Positions 26,875-35,616 of a stretch of DNA of 64,000 bases are shown piece by piece (the stretch's first letter is position 1; each line of letters opens with the position of its first letter). The translations under genes were made by a program, and so were the position numbers. Source of the stretch: Streptomyces sp. NBC_00572 (GTDB lineage: Bacteria > Actinomycetota > Actinomycetes > Streptomycetales > Streptomycetaceae); contig NZ_JAPENX010000001.1 in the NCBI RefSeq assembly GCF_026341815.1, positions 1,922,001 to 1,986,000 of the forward strand, in the 5' to 3' direction. Under the pieces are notes generated by a model. That model was not told the origin of the DNA and made no database searches. It saw only the letters and a program-made list of their open reading frames with translations.

Positions 26875-28088
26875 GCCAGCTCCTCCAGTACGTCGGCGAG
26901 TGCGAGGACCCCGGCCACGCAGTCGTCCTCGGCCGCGAACTCGGCCGGGGAGTGCGAGACCCCGGTGGGGTTCCGTACGAACAGCATGGCGGTCGGGATC
27001 GATTCGGACAAAATACCCGCGTCGTGGCCCGCGCCCGTGCCGAGGACCGGCACCTTCCCCGCGGCGCCGTCACCGAGGATCCGGGACAGCTCGTCGCGCA
27101 GCGCGTGCGAGAAGTCCACGATCGGGGTGAAGGACTCCCGGACGACCGTGAGGTCGATGCCGTGCCGCCGGGCGTAGTCGCGGGCCGCCGTCTCGACGCC
27201 CGCGACGACCGTGTCGAGCGAGTCCTGGTCGGCGGCGCGCGCGTCGAGCCAGCCGCGGACCATGGACGGGATGGCGTTGACGCCGTTCGGCTCGACCGCG
27301 ATCTTGCCGAAGGTGGCGACGGCGCCGGCCAGCTCGGCCTCGCGGCGGGCGGCGAGGACCGTCTCCGCGTACGTCAGCATCGGGTCGCGGCGGTCGACCA
27401 GGCGGGTGGTGCCCGCGTGGTTGGCCTCGCCGGCGAAGTCGTACCGCCAGCGGCCGTGCGGCCAGATGGAGGAGGCGATGCCGACGGAGTCGCCGGACAG
27501 GTCCAGGGCGCGGCCCTGCTCGACGTGGAGCTCGACGAACGCGCCGACGCGGGCGAGCCGCTCGGGGTCCGAGCCGATGGTCGAGGGGTCGTACCCGGCC
27601 GCCTCCATGGCCTGCGGGAGGCTGGTCCCGGAGGCGTCGCGGAGCTCGTACGCCTGCTCCTTCGTCAGCCGGCCCGCGGTGAGGCGGGAGCCGACGCAGG
27701 CGAGGCCGAAGCGGGCGCCTTCCTCGTCACCGAAGTTGGTGATGGCGAGGGGGCGCTTGAACACGACCCCGCGGGAGCGCAGTTCGTCGAGGGCGGCGAA
27801 GGCGGAGACGACGCCGAGGGGGCCGTCGAAGGCGCCGCCGTCCGGGACGGAGTCCAGGTGGGAGCCGGTGACGACCGCGTCGCCGGCGGTCGGGTCGCCG
27901 AGCCAGGCCCACTGGTTGCCGTTGCGGTCGGTCTCGACGTCCATGCGGCGGGCCTCGGCCTGCATCCGGAACCAGAGCCGGCAGTCGGCGTCGGCCTCGG
28001 TCCAGGCGTAGCGGCGGTAGCCACCGGAGGCGGCGCTGCGGCCGATGGGCCGCAGCGACCGCCACATGGCGTGGAACGTGTCGCTCAC
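26865..28088 (-). CDS. M20 amidohydrolase, allantoate/N-carbamoyl-amino-acid hydrolase family (candidate formylglutamate hydrolase)
   Basis: A 407-residue Zn-dependent M20/AllC-HyuC type enzyme. Metal and catalytic motifs are '[16 protein letters not shown]', '[13 protein letters not shown]', '[13 protein letters not shown]', the dimerisation-lid '[15 protein letters not shown]' and the final 'GAGHDAGIL' with 'SHSPAE'. The GTG 28088 overlaps the hutU stop (GTGA) and its end overlaps hutF, so it is embedded in the hut operon. By homology it would be called allantoate amidohydrolase. By position, N-formyl-L-glutamate hydrolysis is the more economical role, since no hutG is visible. Confidence 0.88.
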   Translation of the reverse strand: MSDTFHAMWRSLRPIGRSAASGGYRRYAWTEADADCRLWFRMQAEARRMDVETDRNGNQWAWLGDPTAGDAVVTGSHLDSVPDGGAFDGPLGVVSAFAALDELRSRGVVFKRPLAITNFGDEEGARFGLACVGSRLTAGRLTKEQAYELRDASGTSLPQAMEAAGYDPSTIGSDPERLARVGAFVELHVEQGRALDLSGDSVGIASSIWPHGRWRYDFAGEANHAGTTRLVDRRDPMLTYAETVLAARREAELAGAVATFGKIAVEPNGVNAIPSMVRGWLDARAADQDSLDTVVAGVETAARDYARRHGIDLTVVRESFTPIVDFSHALRDELSRILGDGAAGKVPVLGTGAGHDAGILSESIPTAMLFVRNPTGVSHSPAEFAAEDDCVAGVLALADVLEELACR

Positions 28089-29749
28089 GCGTCGTCGCCC
28101 TCGCGCATCGGGATCCGTACGCCCTTCTCGTCCGCGACCCGCTCCGCGATGTCGTAGCCCGCGTCGACGTGGCGGATGACGCCCATGCCGGGGTCGTTCG
28201 TCAGGACGCGGCGGATCTTCTCGCCCGCGAGGGCCGTGCCGTCCGCGACCGAGACCTGGCCCGCGTGGATGGAGCGGCCCATGCCGACGCCGCCGCCGTG
28301 GTGGATGGAGACCCAGGACGCGCCGGAGGCGACGTTCACCATGGCGTTGAGGAGCGGCCAGTCGGCGATGGCGTCGGAGCCGTCGAGCATGGCCTCGGTC
28401 TCGCGGTACGGGGAGGCCACCGAGCCGCAGTCGAGGTGGTCGCGGCCGATCGCGAGGGGCGCGGCGAGGGTGCCGTTGCCGACCATGTCGTTGAACATGT
28501 CGCCGGCCTTGTCGCGCTCGCCCTGGCCGAGCCAGCAGATGCGGGCGGGCAGGCCCTGGAAGTGGACGCGCTCGCCGGCCATCTTGATCCAGCGGTGGAG
28601 CGACTCGTTCTCCGGGAAGAGGTCGAGGAGCGCCTTGTCGGTCTTGTGGATGTCGCTCGCCTCGCCCGAGAGCGCGGCCCAGCGGAACGGGCCCTTGCCC
28701 TCGCAGAACAGCGGGCGGATGTACGCCGGGACGAAGCCGGGGAAGGCGAACGCCCGGTCGTAGCCGGCCAGCTGGGCCTCGCCGCGGATCGAGTTGCCGT
28801 AGTCGAAGACCTCGGCGCCCGCGTCCATGAAGCCGACCATGGCCTCGACGTGCTTGGCCATCGACTCGCGCGACCGCTGGGTGAACCCGGCCGGGTCCTT
28901 CGCCGCCGCGTCGGCCATGTCGTCGAAGGCGACGCCGATCGGGAGGTAGGCCAGCGGGTCGTGGGCGGAGGTCTGGTCCGTCACGATGTCGATCGGGGCG
29001 CCCTCGGCGAGCATCTGCGGGAGCAGCTCGGCGGCGTTGCCGAGGAGGCCGATGGAGAGCGGGCGGCGGGCGTCGCGGGCCTCGGTGGCCAGCTGGAGGG
29101 CGTGGGCGAGGTTGTCGGCCTTCACGTCCAGGTAGCGGTGCTCGATGCGGCGCTCGATGGCACGCGGGTCGACGTCGATGCAGAGGGCGACGCCGTCGTT
29201 CATCGTCACGGCGAGGGGCTGGGCGCCACCCATGCCGCCGAGGCCGGCGGTGAGGGTGATGGTGCCGGCGAGGGTGCCGTTGAACTTCTTGGCGGCGACG
29301 GCGGCGAAGGTCTCGTACGTGCCCTGGAGGATGCCCTGGGTACCGATGTAGATCCAGGACCCGGCGGTCATCTGGCCGTACATGGTGAGGCCGAGGTGCT
29401 CCAGGCGGCGGAACTCCTCCCAGTTGGCCCAGTCGCCGACCAGGTTGGAGTTGGCGAGGAGGACGCGCGGGGCCCACTCGTGGGTCTGCATGACGCCGAC
29501 GGGGCGGCCGGACTGGACGAGCATCGTCTCGTCCTGCTTCAGCGTCCGGAGCGTGCGGACCATGGCGTCGAAGGAGCGCCAGTCGCGGGCGGCCTTGCCG
29601 GTGCCGCCGTAGACGACGAGCTTGTCGGGGTGCTCGGCGACCTCGGGGTCGAGGTTGTTCTGGAGCATCCGGAGGGCGGCTTCCTGCTGCCATCCCAGGG
29701 CGCTCAGTTCCGTACCGCGAGCCGCTCGTACGGGGCGGGGTCCTGACAT
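28085..29749 (-). CDS. hutU: urocanate hydratase
   Basis: A 554-residue NAD-dependent urocanase converting urocanate to imidazolone propionate. NAD-binding segments are '[17 protein letters not shown]' and '[13 protein letters not shown]', the active-site region is '[20 protein letters not shown]' and the conserved '[21 protein letters not shown]' follows. ATG 29749 has the ribosome site GAGG nine bases upstream. It is the first gene of a four-gene unit (hutU, M20, hutF, hutI) and is divergent from the PLP decarboxylase. Its upstream region holds an inverted repeat and an element shared with the rpiR promoter. Confidence 0.97.
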   Translation of the reverse strand: MSGPRPVRAARGTELSALGWQQEAALRMLQNNLDPEVAEHPDKLVVYGGTGKAARDWRSFDAMVRTLRTLKQDETMLVQSGRPVGVMQTHEWAPRVLLANSNLVGDWANWEEFRRLEHLGLTMYGQMTAGSWIYIGTQGILQGTYETFAAVAAKKFNGTLAGTITLTAGLGGMGGAQPLAVTMNDGVALCIDVDPRAIERRIEHRYLDVKADNLAHALQLATEARDARRPLSIGLLGNAAELLPQMLAEGAPIDIVTDQTSAHDPLAYLPIGVAFDDMADAAAKDPAGFTQRSRESMAKHVEAMVGFMDAGAEVFDYGNSIRGEAQLAGYDRAFAFPGFVPAYIRPLFCEGKGPFRWAALSGEASDIHKTDKALLDLFPENESLHRWIKMAGERVHFQGLPARICWLGQGERDKAGDMFNDMVGNGTLAAPLAIGRDHLDCGSVASPYRETEAMLDGSDAIADWPLLNAMVNVASGASWVSIHHGGGVGMGRSIHAGQVSVADGTALAGEKIRRVLTNDPGMGVIRHVDAGYDIAERVADEKGVRIPMREGDDA

Positions 29750-29775
29750 GGGGGTGCCTCCTCGAATGTCGTTCA

Positions 29776-29814
29776 GATATTCACATCCTGGCGCCATGAA
29801 TAGTTGTAGTCAAC
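29776..29814. promoter_or_regulatory. candidate operator region of the hutU operon
   Basis: TATTCA (29778-29783) and TGAATA (29797-29802) form a perfect inverted repeat with a 13-bp spacer. GTTG-TAGT-CAAC is a second dyad at 29803-29814. On the minus strand AGGATGTGAATATC (29789 to 29776) resembles AGGATATGCACATC upstream of the RpiR-type gene (11 of 14 bases). Regulator identity is inferred. Confidence 0.45.
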
Positions 29815-29852
29815 AGCTGCGGGGTCGACCATCCCGGTGATGGGATGGATCC

Positions 29853-31211
29853 ATGGCCTCCTCCCGCCGCGATCTCGCCGTCCGAGCCTCCGTCGACCAA
29901 GGACTTCTCTCCCCCGCCGAACCGGTCGTCGCCCTCCTCGACACCGCCGGCATCCGCGCCTCCGCCACCGCTCTGACCAGCGCTTTCGCCGCCGTCACCG
30001 ACGCGCCTGTACTGCACGCCTTCGCCGTCAAGGCCGCCCCCCTCGTCCCCGTGCTCCGCCTCCTGTACGAGTCCGGGCTCGGCGTCGAGGTCGCGAGCCC
30101 CGGCGAGCTGGCCCTCGCGCGCGCCGCCGGGATCCCGCCCACCCACACCGTGCTCGACTCCCCCGCCAAGACCCCGGCCGAGCTCCGCCAGGCCCTCGCG
30201 CTCGGCATCGCCGTCAACGCCGACAACCTCCAGGAGCTGGCCCGCCTCGACGCGCTCGTCGCCTCCGCGCCGACCTCCTCACCCCTCGGAATCAGGGTGA
30301 ACCCGCAGGTCGGGGCCGGTTCCATCGGCGCGCTCTCGACCGCGACGGCCACCTCGAAGTTCGGCGTGGCGCTCCGCGACGAGGGCGCCCGCAAGACCGT
30401 CGTCCAGGCCTACCTGGAGCGACCCTGGCTGACCCGTCTGCACACCCACACCGGCTCCCAGGGCGTCCCGCTCGCACTGATGGCCGAGGGCGTCGGGGAG
30501 GCGTACGCGCTCGCCGAGGAGATCAACCACGCGGCCGGCCGGCAGCAGATCGACACCCTCGACATCGGCGGCGGCCTGCCGGTGAACTTCACCTCCGACG
30601 AGGAGACGCCGACGTACGCGGAGTACGCCCGGCTGCTCGCCGACACCGTCCCCGGGCTCTTCGACGGCCGCTACGGCCTGGTGACCGAGTTCGGCCGCTC
30701 GCTGCTCGCCAAGCACGGCACGGTCCTCGCCCGGGTGGAGTACACCAAGACCTCCGGCGGACGCCCCATCGCCGTCACCCACGCGGGCGTACAGCTGGCC
30801 ACCCGGACGGTCTACGCCCCCGACGCCTGGCCGCTGCGCGTCCTCGCGTACGACCCCGAGGGCCGCCCCCGCACGGGCGAGGTCACCGTCCAGGACGTGG
30901 CGGGCCCCGCCTGCTTCGCCGGGGACCTGCTCGCCACCGGCCGCGAGCTGCCGCTGCTGCACCCGGGCGACGTGGTGGCCGTCCCGGACACCGGCGCGTA
31001 CTACTTCGCCCACCACTACGCGTACAACAGCCTGCCCCGGCCGGGCATCCACGGCTTCACGGTGACGGAGAACGGGGACGGAGACGGCGGCGGGGGCGGG
31101 GGCGGGGCCGGGGGCGCCACGGTCACGTTCACGACCGTACGGAAGCCCCAGACGCTCGATTCGATCGTCGCCGAGTCGGGCGGCGACCGCGCGGACGCGC
31201 TCGTCCGGTAG
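29853..31211 (+). CDS. PLP-dependent decarboxylase, diaminopimelate/ornithine decarboxylase fold
   Basis: A 452-residue alanine-racemase-fold decarboxylase. The Schiff-base lysine lies in 'LHAFAVKAAPL'; the 'HTHTGSQG' strand, the phosphate-binding 'IDTLDIGGGLPVNF', 'VTEFGRSLLA' and the C-terminal active-site Cys loop 'PACFAGDLLA' follow. A Gly-rich stretch (about 408-420) precedes the last 30 residues. ATG 29853 follows GGGATGGATCC. It is divergent from hutU across 103 bp. A true LysA is usually elsewhere, so this is probably a specialised amino-acid decarboxylase. Substrate unknown. Confidence 0.82.
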   Translation: MASSRRDLAVRASVDQGLLSPAEPVVALLDTAGIRASATALTSAFAAVTDAPVLHAFAVKAAPLVPVLRLLYESGLGVEVASPGELALARAAGIPPTHTVLDSPAKTPAELRQALALGIAVNADNLQELARLDALVASAPTSSPLGIRVNPQVGAGSIGALSTATATSKFGVALRDEGARKTVVQAYLERPWLTRLHTHTGSQGVPLALMAEGVGEAYALAEEINHAAGRQQIDTLDIGGGLPVNFTSDEETPTYAEYARLLADTVPGLFDGRYGLVTEFGRSLLAKHGTVLARVEYTKTSGGRPIAVTHAGVQLATRTVYAPDAWPLRVLAYDPEGRPRTGEVTVQDVAGPACFAGDLLATGRELPLLHPGDVVAVPDTGAYYFAHHYAYNSLPRPGIHGFTVTENGDGDGGGGGGGAGGATVTFTTVRKPQTLDSIVAESGGDRADALVR

Positions 31212-31243
31212 CGCGGGCCCGGCGTCCCGGCTTCGATGAAGTC

Positions 31244-31729
31244 ATGACTGGAACGGGAACCGGTAGGAACACCACGACCGTCGCCGTCGAGCGCCGGGTC
31301 GACGCCTCCCCCGGGCGGGTCTGGGAGTCGATCACCGACCTGCGGGACATGCCCCGCGTCCTCTCCGGCGTCGAGCGGGTCGAGGTGCTCACCGAGGGCG
31401 GCTTCGCCGTCGGCACGCGCTGGCGCGAGACCCGGCGGATGCTCGGCAAGGAGGCCACCGAGGAGATGCTGGTGACGGAGTGCGAGCCGCCGGACCGGTA
31501 CGTCACGGTCGCCGAGTCGCACGGCATGCACTACGTCTCCGAGATCAGCCTCACGCCCGACGGAGCGGGAGCGACCGTCCTGCGGATGACGTTCTCCGCC
31601 CGGCCTGCGCGCGGCCGCAGACCCGGGTTCCTCGGCCGGCTGATGGCCCGCTTCGGCGCGAAGGCGGTCGCCAAGGCGCTGACGAAGGACCTGTCCGAGA
31701 TCGCGCGGGCGGTGGAGTCCGCGACCTGA
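31244..31729 (+). CDS. SRPBCC/polyketide-cyclase-like protein
   Basis: A 161-residue START-like fold: 'VAVERRVDASPGRVWESITD' opens the helix-grip fold, 'FAVGTRWRETRRM' and 'VSEISLTPDGAGATVLRM' follow, and a basic C-terminal helix 'FGAKAVAKALTKDLSEIARA' closes the cavity. Members bind hydrophobic ligands. ATG 31244, 32 bp after the decarboxylase stop, so possibly co-transcribed. No ligand can be predicted. Confidence 0.85.
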   Translation: MTGTGTGRNTTTVAVERRVDASPGRVWESITDLRDMPRVLSGVERVEVLTEGGFAVGTRWRETRRMLGKEATEEMLVTECEPPDRYVTVAESHGMHYVSEISLTPDGAGATVLRMTFSARPARGRRPGFLGRLMARFGAKAVAKALTKDLSEIARAVESAT

Positions 31730-31869
31730 CACACATCCGGGACGAACTCTCCCCCAGTACTGGCATGTTCCGATGGAAAATGCCAGAACACCCCTCCGGA
31801 AGCCGCTGCGTTGAGTAACGTCACCGTCACTGCCGCACGTTCGCACGCCGCATCGGGAGAGGAATCCGC

Positions 31870-32262
31870 GTGCCCGGAATCGACGAGTGCCTTCTGGAGG
31901 CCATGGCCCTGCCGGGCGCTCGCGGAGCCTCCCTGGTCGACTGGACCAGCGGGCTCGCCCTCGGGACGGCGGGTGACTCACCGGTCGGCGACCACGAGAC
32001 GACCGCCGCCGAGACCGCCGAACTCGCACGCGCCGCCGCCGAGTTCGACTCGTTCGCGGCCCCGGGGGAAACCCCCACCGGCGAACCCCCCGTCGAGGAC
32101 CTGATCGTCACCACCCGCGCCGGCTACCACGTCCTGCGCTTCGTCGAGACCTCCTTCGACAGCAGCGTCTTCCTCCACCTCTGGCTCGACCGCGCCACCG
32201 GCAACCTCGCCCTCGCCCGGATCAGACTCCGCGACCTCGCCGAGAGGCTGGTCCTGGGATGA
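31870..32262 (+). CDS. roadblock-like small protein A (paralogue of 33555-33926)
   Basis: A 130-residue soluble protein. 'GASLVDWTSGLALGT' near the N-terminus and 'VEDLIVTTRAGYHVLRFVE' with 'NLALARIRLRDLAERL' near the end match the same positions in the 123-residue protein encoded at 33555. The order (helix, two strands with G at the turn, helix, three strands, helix) is that of the roadblock/LC7 fold; this is inferred. GTG 31870 follows GAGAGGAATCC. Its stop overlaps the next ATG (ATGA). First of a four-gene cluster; no GTPase gene lies nearby. Confidence 0.75.
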   Translation: MPGIDECLLEAMALPGARGASLVDWTSGLALGTAGDSPVGDHETTAAETAELARAAAEFDSFAAPGETPTGEPPVEDLIVTTRAGYHVLRFVETSFDSSVFLHLWLDRATGNLALARIRLRDLAERLVLG

Positions 32263-33053
32263 GCGGCGCCGGGACGAGCACGGTCGCCACCCCCGTCTCC
32301 CCGATGCTGGTCCGGCTGGCCGCCGAGAAGGCCACCGGCGCCCTGCTCCGCGACCACGGCACGCTCTACCTGGTCGACGGCCGGGTCGTGCACGCCGAGA
32401 GCCCCGCCGCCCCCGGCGTCGACGTCCTCCTCACCACCGGCGGGCGCCTGCCCCGCGAGGGCTGGGACGAGGCCGTCGACCGGGCCGGAGCCCACCGCGC
32501 CGTCGGCCGCTTCCTCGTCGACAGCGGCCGGCTCCACGACGGCGAGCTGGAGATCTGCCACCTCGGCGCCGTCTTCGACGCGGCCTTCTTCGCCCTCTCC
32601 CCCACCAGCGGGCCGACCCGCTTCCGGTACGGGGTGGGGCACTGGTTCGGCACCGTGCGGCCGGTGTCGGCCCAGGCGGTCGAGCGCGAGACGGTGCGCC
32701 GCCGCGAACTCCTCGACGCCGTCTGGCCGTACGCCTCCGTGGACACCGCCCCGGTCGTGCCGCGCCCCGCCGCGCCCGGCCAGACCGTGGGGGCGCGCCA
32801 GCGGGCCCTGCTCGCCGTCGCGGACGGGGAGCGGACCCCGGCGGAGCTGGCCAGGATGCTCGGCCGCCCCGCCTTCCACACCCTCCTCGACGTGCGGCGG
32901 CTGGCGGCCGCCGGGCTCGTCGAGACGCCGCTCGACCCCTCCCCCGCACCGCTGCCACCCCTCCTCCCCGCCCTGTTACCGGCCCTGCCGGTGGCCGATC
33001 CCGACATCGCCCTGCTGCGCCGGCTCCGTGACGCCCTGGAGGCACACCTGTGA
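32259..33053 (+). CDS. DUF4388/PATAN-like protein with winged-helix end; contains a TTA codon
   Basis: A 264-residue protein. The N-terminal half has the DUF4388 (PATAN) pattern, 'EKATGALLRDHGTLYLVDGR' then 'VVHAESP', with 'GRFLVDSGRLHDGELEICHL' following. The C-terminal half (about 180-230) looks like a small winged-helix or B-box, 'ALLAVADGERTPAELARMLG' and 'HTLLDVRRLAAAGLVE'. Codon 240 is TTA (32976-32978), read only by the bldA tRNA in Streptomyces. It is coupled by ATGA and GTGA overlaps to both neighbours. PATAN proteins are linked to two-component and GTPase signalling; the role here is unknown. Confidence 0.72.
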   Translation: MSGAGTSTVATPVSPMLVRLAAEKATGALLRDHGTLYLVDGRVVHAESPAAPGVDVLLTTGGRLPREGWDEAVDRAGAHRAVGRFLVDSGRLHDGELEICHLGAVFDAAFFALSPTSGPTRFRYGVGHWFGTVRPVSAQAVERETVRRRELLDAVWPYASVDTAPVVPRPAAPGQTVGARQRALLAVADGERTPAELARMLGRPAFHTLLDVRRLAAAGLVETPLDPSPAPLPPLLPALLPALPVADPDIALLRRLRDALEAHL

Positions 33054-33487
33054 TGAGGCGTGCCCTGCGCCTGCGCGCCGAAAGGAAACAGCTCATGACG
33101 GCAGAAGCCGAGGTCCTCGGCGAGCTCAGACGGCTACGGGCCCGGCTGCCCCAGCTGACCGGAGCGCTCGCGGCCAGTGCCGACGGGCTCGTCCTGGCCC
33201 ACGACACCGTGGACGGAGAGGCGGAGAGCGTGGCCGCGCTGACGGCAGCGGCGCTCGGCGTCGGCCAGCGGCTCAGCGACACCACCGGCCAGGGCCGGTT
33301 CCGGGAGCTGCTCGTACGCGGTGAGAACGGCTATGTGGCGACGTACGCGGCGGGTGGCGCGGCCGTCCTGACGCTGCTCGCGGAGCCCCGGATCAATGTC
33401 GGGCGGCTCCATCTGGAGGCCCGCAGGTCCAGCGTCCGGATAGGCGAACTCGTCGACGGCGCGCTGGAACGCAAAGACCTGAACTGA
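33050..33487 (+). CDS. roadblock/LC7-domain protein (MglB-like)
   Basis: 145 residues from the GTG that overlaps the preceding stop. The ATG at 33095 (MTAEAEVLGELRRL, with AGGAAACAG upstream) is an equally good start and removes a basic, unconserved tail. The roadblock core reads 'RLPQLTGALAASADGLVLAH' with helix 'ESVAALTAAALGVGQRLSD', strands 'FRELLVRGENGYVATYAAG' and 'AAVLTLLAEPRINVGRLHLE'. Such proteins act as GTPase-activating or scaffold dimers for Ras-like GTPases. No GTPase is in this cluster, so its partner is unknown. Confidence 0.85.
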   Translation: MMRRALRLRAERKQLMTAEAEVLGELRRLRARLPQLTGALAASADGLVLAHDTVDGEAESVAALTAAALGVGQRLSDTTGQGRFRELLVRGENGYVATYAAGGAAVLTLLAEPRINVGRLHLEARRSSVRIGELVDGALERKDLN

Positions 33488-33554
33488 CGCACCGCACCAC
33501 GAAGAACGAGCACCACGAAGAAGAACCCGTACACGAAAAGGAAGTGCGACACCC

Positions 33555-33926
33555 ATGGCGAACACCGAGACCTCGCTCAAGGAAGCCACCACGATCGACG
33601 GCGCTCTCGGCGCGGCCCTCGTCGACTACACGAGCGGCATGGCGCTCGGCACGATCGGCGGCGGCAAGGAACTCGACCTCAACATGGCCGCGGCCGGCAA
33701 CACCGACGTCGTACGGGCCAAGGTCCGGACGATGGAGATGCTCGGCCTCGGCGACGAGATCGAGGACATCCTCATCACCCTCGGCCGGCAGTACCACCTG
33801 ATCCGGCTGCTCAAGGGACAGGGCAAGAACGGCCTGTTCCTGTACCTCGCGCTGGACAAGGAGCGGGCGAACCTGGCGATGGCCCGCCACCAGCTGAAGA
33901 AGATCGAGGCCGACCTGGAGGTCTGA
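33555..33926 (+). CDS. roadblock-like small protein B (paralogue of 31870-32262)
   Basis: A 123-residue soluble protein. 'GAALVDYTSGMALGTIGGG' and 'IEDILITLGRQYHLIRLLK' with 'LFLYLALDKERANLAMARH' match the first gene of the cluster. ATG 33555 has AAAAGGAAG upstream. It follows the roadblock gene by 67 bp and ends the cluster, 23 bp from the convergent RpiR-type gene. Probable roadblock fold by topology; no catalytic residues seen. Widely conserved in appearance but with no function that I know. Confidence 0.75.
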   Translation: MANTETSLKEATTIDGALGAALVDYTSGMALGTIGGGKELDLNMAAAGNTDVVRAKVRTMEMLGLGDEIEDILITLGRQYHLIRLLKGQGKNGLFLYLALDKERANLAMARHQLKKIEADLEV

Positions 33927-33949
33927 CCCGGCCCTCGCGGGCGCGGGGC

Positions 33950-34795
33950 CTATTCGACGAACAGGCCCCGCGCCGCCGCCTTCGCGTCGAACTCCTCCAG
34001 GCGCGCCTGCGCGTCCGGGAGTTCGTCCGCCATGGCCTCCAGGAGGACCCGGCCGAGCATCATCGGCGCGCAGGCGGTGTCGAAGGCGAGCCCGGTGCCG
34101 ACGGCGGCCGGGATGAGCAGATCGCTGTGGGCGGCGACCGGCGCGAACGCCGACTCGGCTACGGTCACGACCGTGAGCCCGGCCGCCCGCGCGTACTCCA
34201 GGGCCTCGACGACCTCCCGCGGATGCCGGGGCAGCGCGAAGCACAGCAGGGCCGTGGCCCCGGCCCGTACGGCCGCGTCGACGCGGTCCGTGAGCATCGT
34301 TCCGGCCTCGTCGAGGAGCCGGACGTCGGGGTGCACCTTGGCGGCGAAGTAGGCGAAGCCACGCGCCTGCGAGGAGGCGGCCCGCAGTCCGAGCACGGGC
34401 AGCGGGCGGGAGCGGGCGAGCAGCCGCCCGGCCCGCTCGACGGGCGCGGGGTCGGCGAGCAGTTTGGCGAGGTGCTGGAGGTTCTCGATCTCGGCTAGCA
34501 CGGCCTGCTGGTACTCGTTGAGCGCCTCGCCCTCCCCTTCCCCGGCGCCGGGCTCGGGGGGCGCGACCTCGCGCAGATGGCGGCGGAGCGCCGGGTACCC
34601 GTCGAAGCCGAGGGCGACGGCGAAGCGGGTGACGGACGGCTGGCTGACCCCGGCGAGCTCGGCGAGCTCGACGCTGGACAGGAACGGCACGTCACCGGAG
34701 CGCCGCACCATGCAGTGCGCGATCCGCCGCTGCGTCGGCGTCAGCCGGTGCCCCTCGAAGAGCGCCTGCAGCCGGCCTGCCGGGCTGTCGCTCAT
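33950..34795 (-). CDS. MurR/RpiR-family transcriptional regulator
   Basis: A 281-residue regulator. The N-terminal HTH_6 domain is 'LTPTQRRIAHCMVRRSGDVPF' with recognition helix 'AELAGVSQPSVTRFAVALGF'. The C-terminal SIS domain is 'RPLPVLGLRAASSQARGFAY' with 'ALLCFALPRHPREVVEALEY' and 'LTVVTVAESAFAPVAAHSDL', where SIS domains bind a phosphosugar or other small effector. ATG 34795 follows GAAAGGGGCGGC. Its upstream region shares an element with the hutU promoter, so control of histidine catabolism is a reasonable hypothesis; autoregulation is likely. Confidence 0.9.
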   Translation of the reverse strand: MSDSPAGRLQALFEGHRLTPTQRRIAHCMVRRSGDVPFLSSVELAELAGVSQPSVTRFAVALGFDGYPALRRHLREVAPPEPGAGEGEGEALNEYQQAVLAEIENLQHLAKLLADPAPVERAGRLLARSRPLPVLGLRAASSQARGFAYFAAKVHPDVRLLDEAGTMLTDRVDAAVRAGATALLCFALPRHPREVVEALEYARAAGLTVVTVAESAFAPVAAHSDLLIPAAVGTGLAFDTACAPMMLGRVLLEAMADELPDAQARLEEFDAKAAARGLFVE

Positions 34796-34810
34796 GCCGC
34801 CCCTTTCACC

Positions 34811-34849
34811 TATTCACCCATCAAGATCTTGCATAAGGATATGCACATC
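34811..34849. promoter_or_regulatory. candidate operator cluster upstream of the RpiR-type gene
   Basis: CAAGATCTTG (34822-34831) is a perfect 10-bp palindrome. TGCATA-AGGA-TATGCA (34830-34845) is a perfect dyad. AGGATATGCACATC (34836-34849) resembles the hutU upstream element. TATTCA also occurs at 34811-34816. The remaining gap to 34992 shows nothing else. Confidence 0.5.
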
Positions 34850-34992
34850 GGGTCGCGTGCGGCACCCCTCGAACGCTCCCGATCGCAGGCGGACGCACGA
34901 GACCGGGCCCGCGCCGAAGCGTGGACCCGGTGCCGTCGGGCGAATGAGGCGTCACACCGGGAATTCCCCGGAATGCCGCCGCCTTTCTCCGG

Positions 34993-35604
34993 TCAGTTAC
35001 AGGAAGGACGGATCGCGCGGTTGACCAGGTAGGTGCTGGCGCCGCTGCTGGTCTTCATGAGCGCGGTGGTCTGGGCGCACCAGCCGTCCGTCACGCGGAC
35101 GGGGCCCGCGTACTGGCTGAAGAGGCCCTCGTCCACGTCGCAGGCGGCGCCGACGGTGTTCGGGCAGATCTTGAGCTTCATCCACTTGGCGCTGGCCGTG
35201 TTGTTGTCGAACATCGCGCAGGCGTTCCAGGGAGCGACGTTCTTCCGGTACATGAAGACCGTCCCCAGCCGCTGTTCAGGGGTCGGCAGCTGTTCCGCGT
35301 GAATCAGGTAGTAGCCGGTGCCGCACAGGTTCGCCGTGGCCGTGACGGCCGCCGGAGCGGCCTGGGCGATCTCGCGCGTGGCGCTGTCGGCCGTGGCGGA
35401 GACGGCCACGCCGCCGACCGTGGCGAGCGGGCCGGTGCCGATCTGCCGCGCGTCCTTCGCCGCGGGGGCGGCGACGACGACGGAACGACCGGTCGACTCC
35501 TGCCCGACGGCCGGGGCGGCGATTCCGGCCGTCAGAAGGCCGACCGCCGCGGCACCGACGGCCACCCGGGCGCCGTAGGAACGAATCACGTTCTTGAACT
35601 GCAT
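34993..35604 (-). CDS. secreted protein of unknown function
   Basis: A 203-residue protein with a basic N-terminus and signal peptide ('GARVAVGAAAVGLLTAGIAA'). An Ala-rich propeptide-like stretch leads to a Cys-rich C-terminal half of about 115 residues: 'NLCGTGYYLIHAEQLPTPEQ', 'VFMYRKNVAPWNACAMFDNN', 'KICPNTVGAACDVDEG', 'DGWCAQTT' and a C-terminal 'RPSCN'. Six cysteines would allow three disulfides. ATG 35604 has TTGGAG upstream. It is a monocistron. It resembles small exported Streptomyces proteins, but I cannot name a family. Confidence 0.75.
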   Translation of the reverse strand: MQFKNVIRSYGARVAVGAAAVGLLTAGIAAPAVGQESTGRSVVVAAPAAKDARQIGTGPLATVGGVAVSATADSATREIAQAAPAAVTATANLCGTGYYLIHAEQLPTPEQRLGTVFMYRKNVAPWNACAMFDNNTASAKWMKLKICPNTVGAACDVDEGLFSQYAGPVRVTDGWCAQTTALMKTSSGASTYLVNRAIRPSCN

Positions 35605-35616
35605 GTGTGTCTCCAA

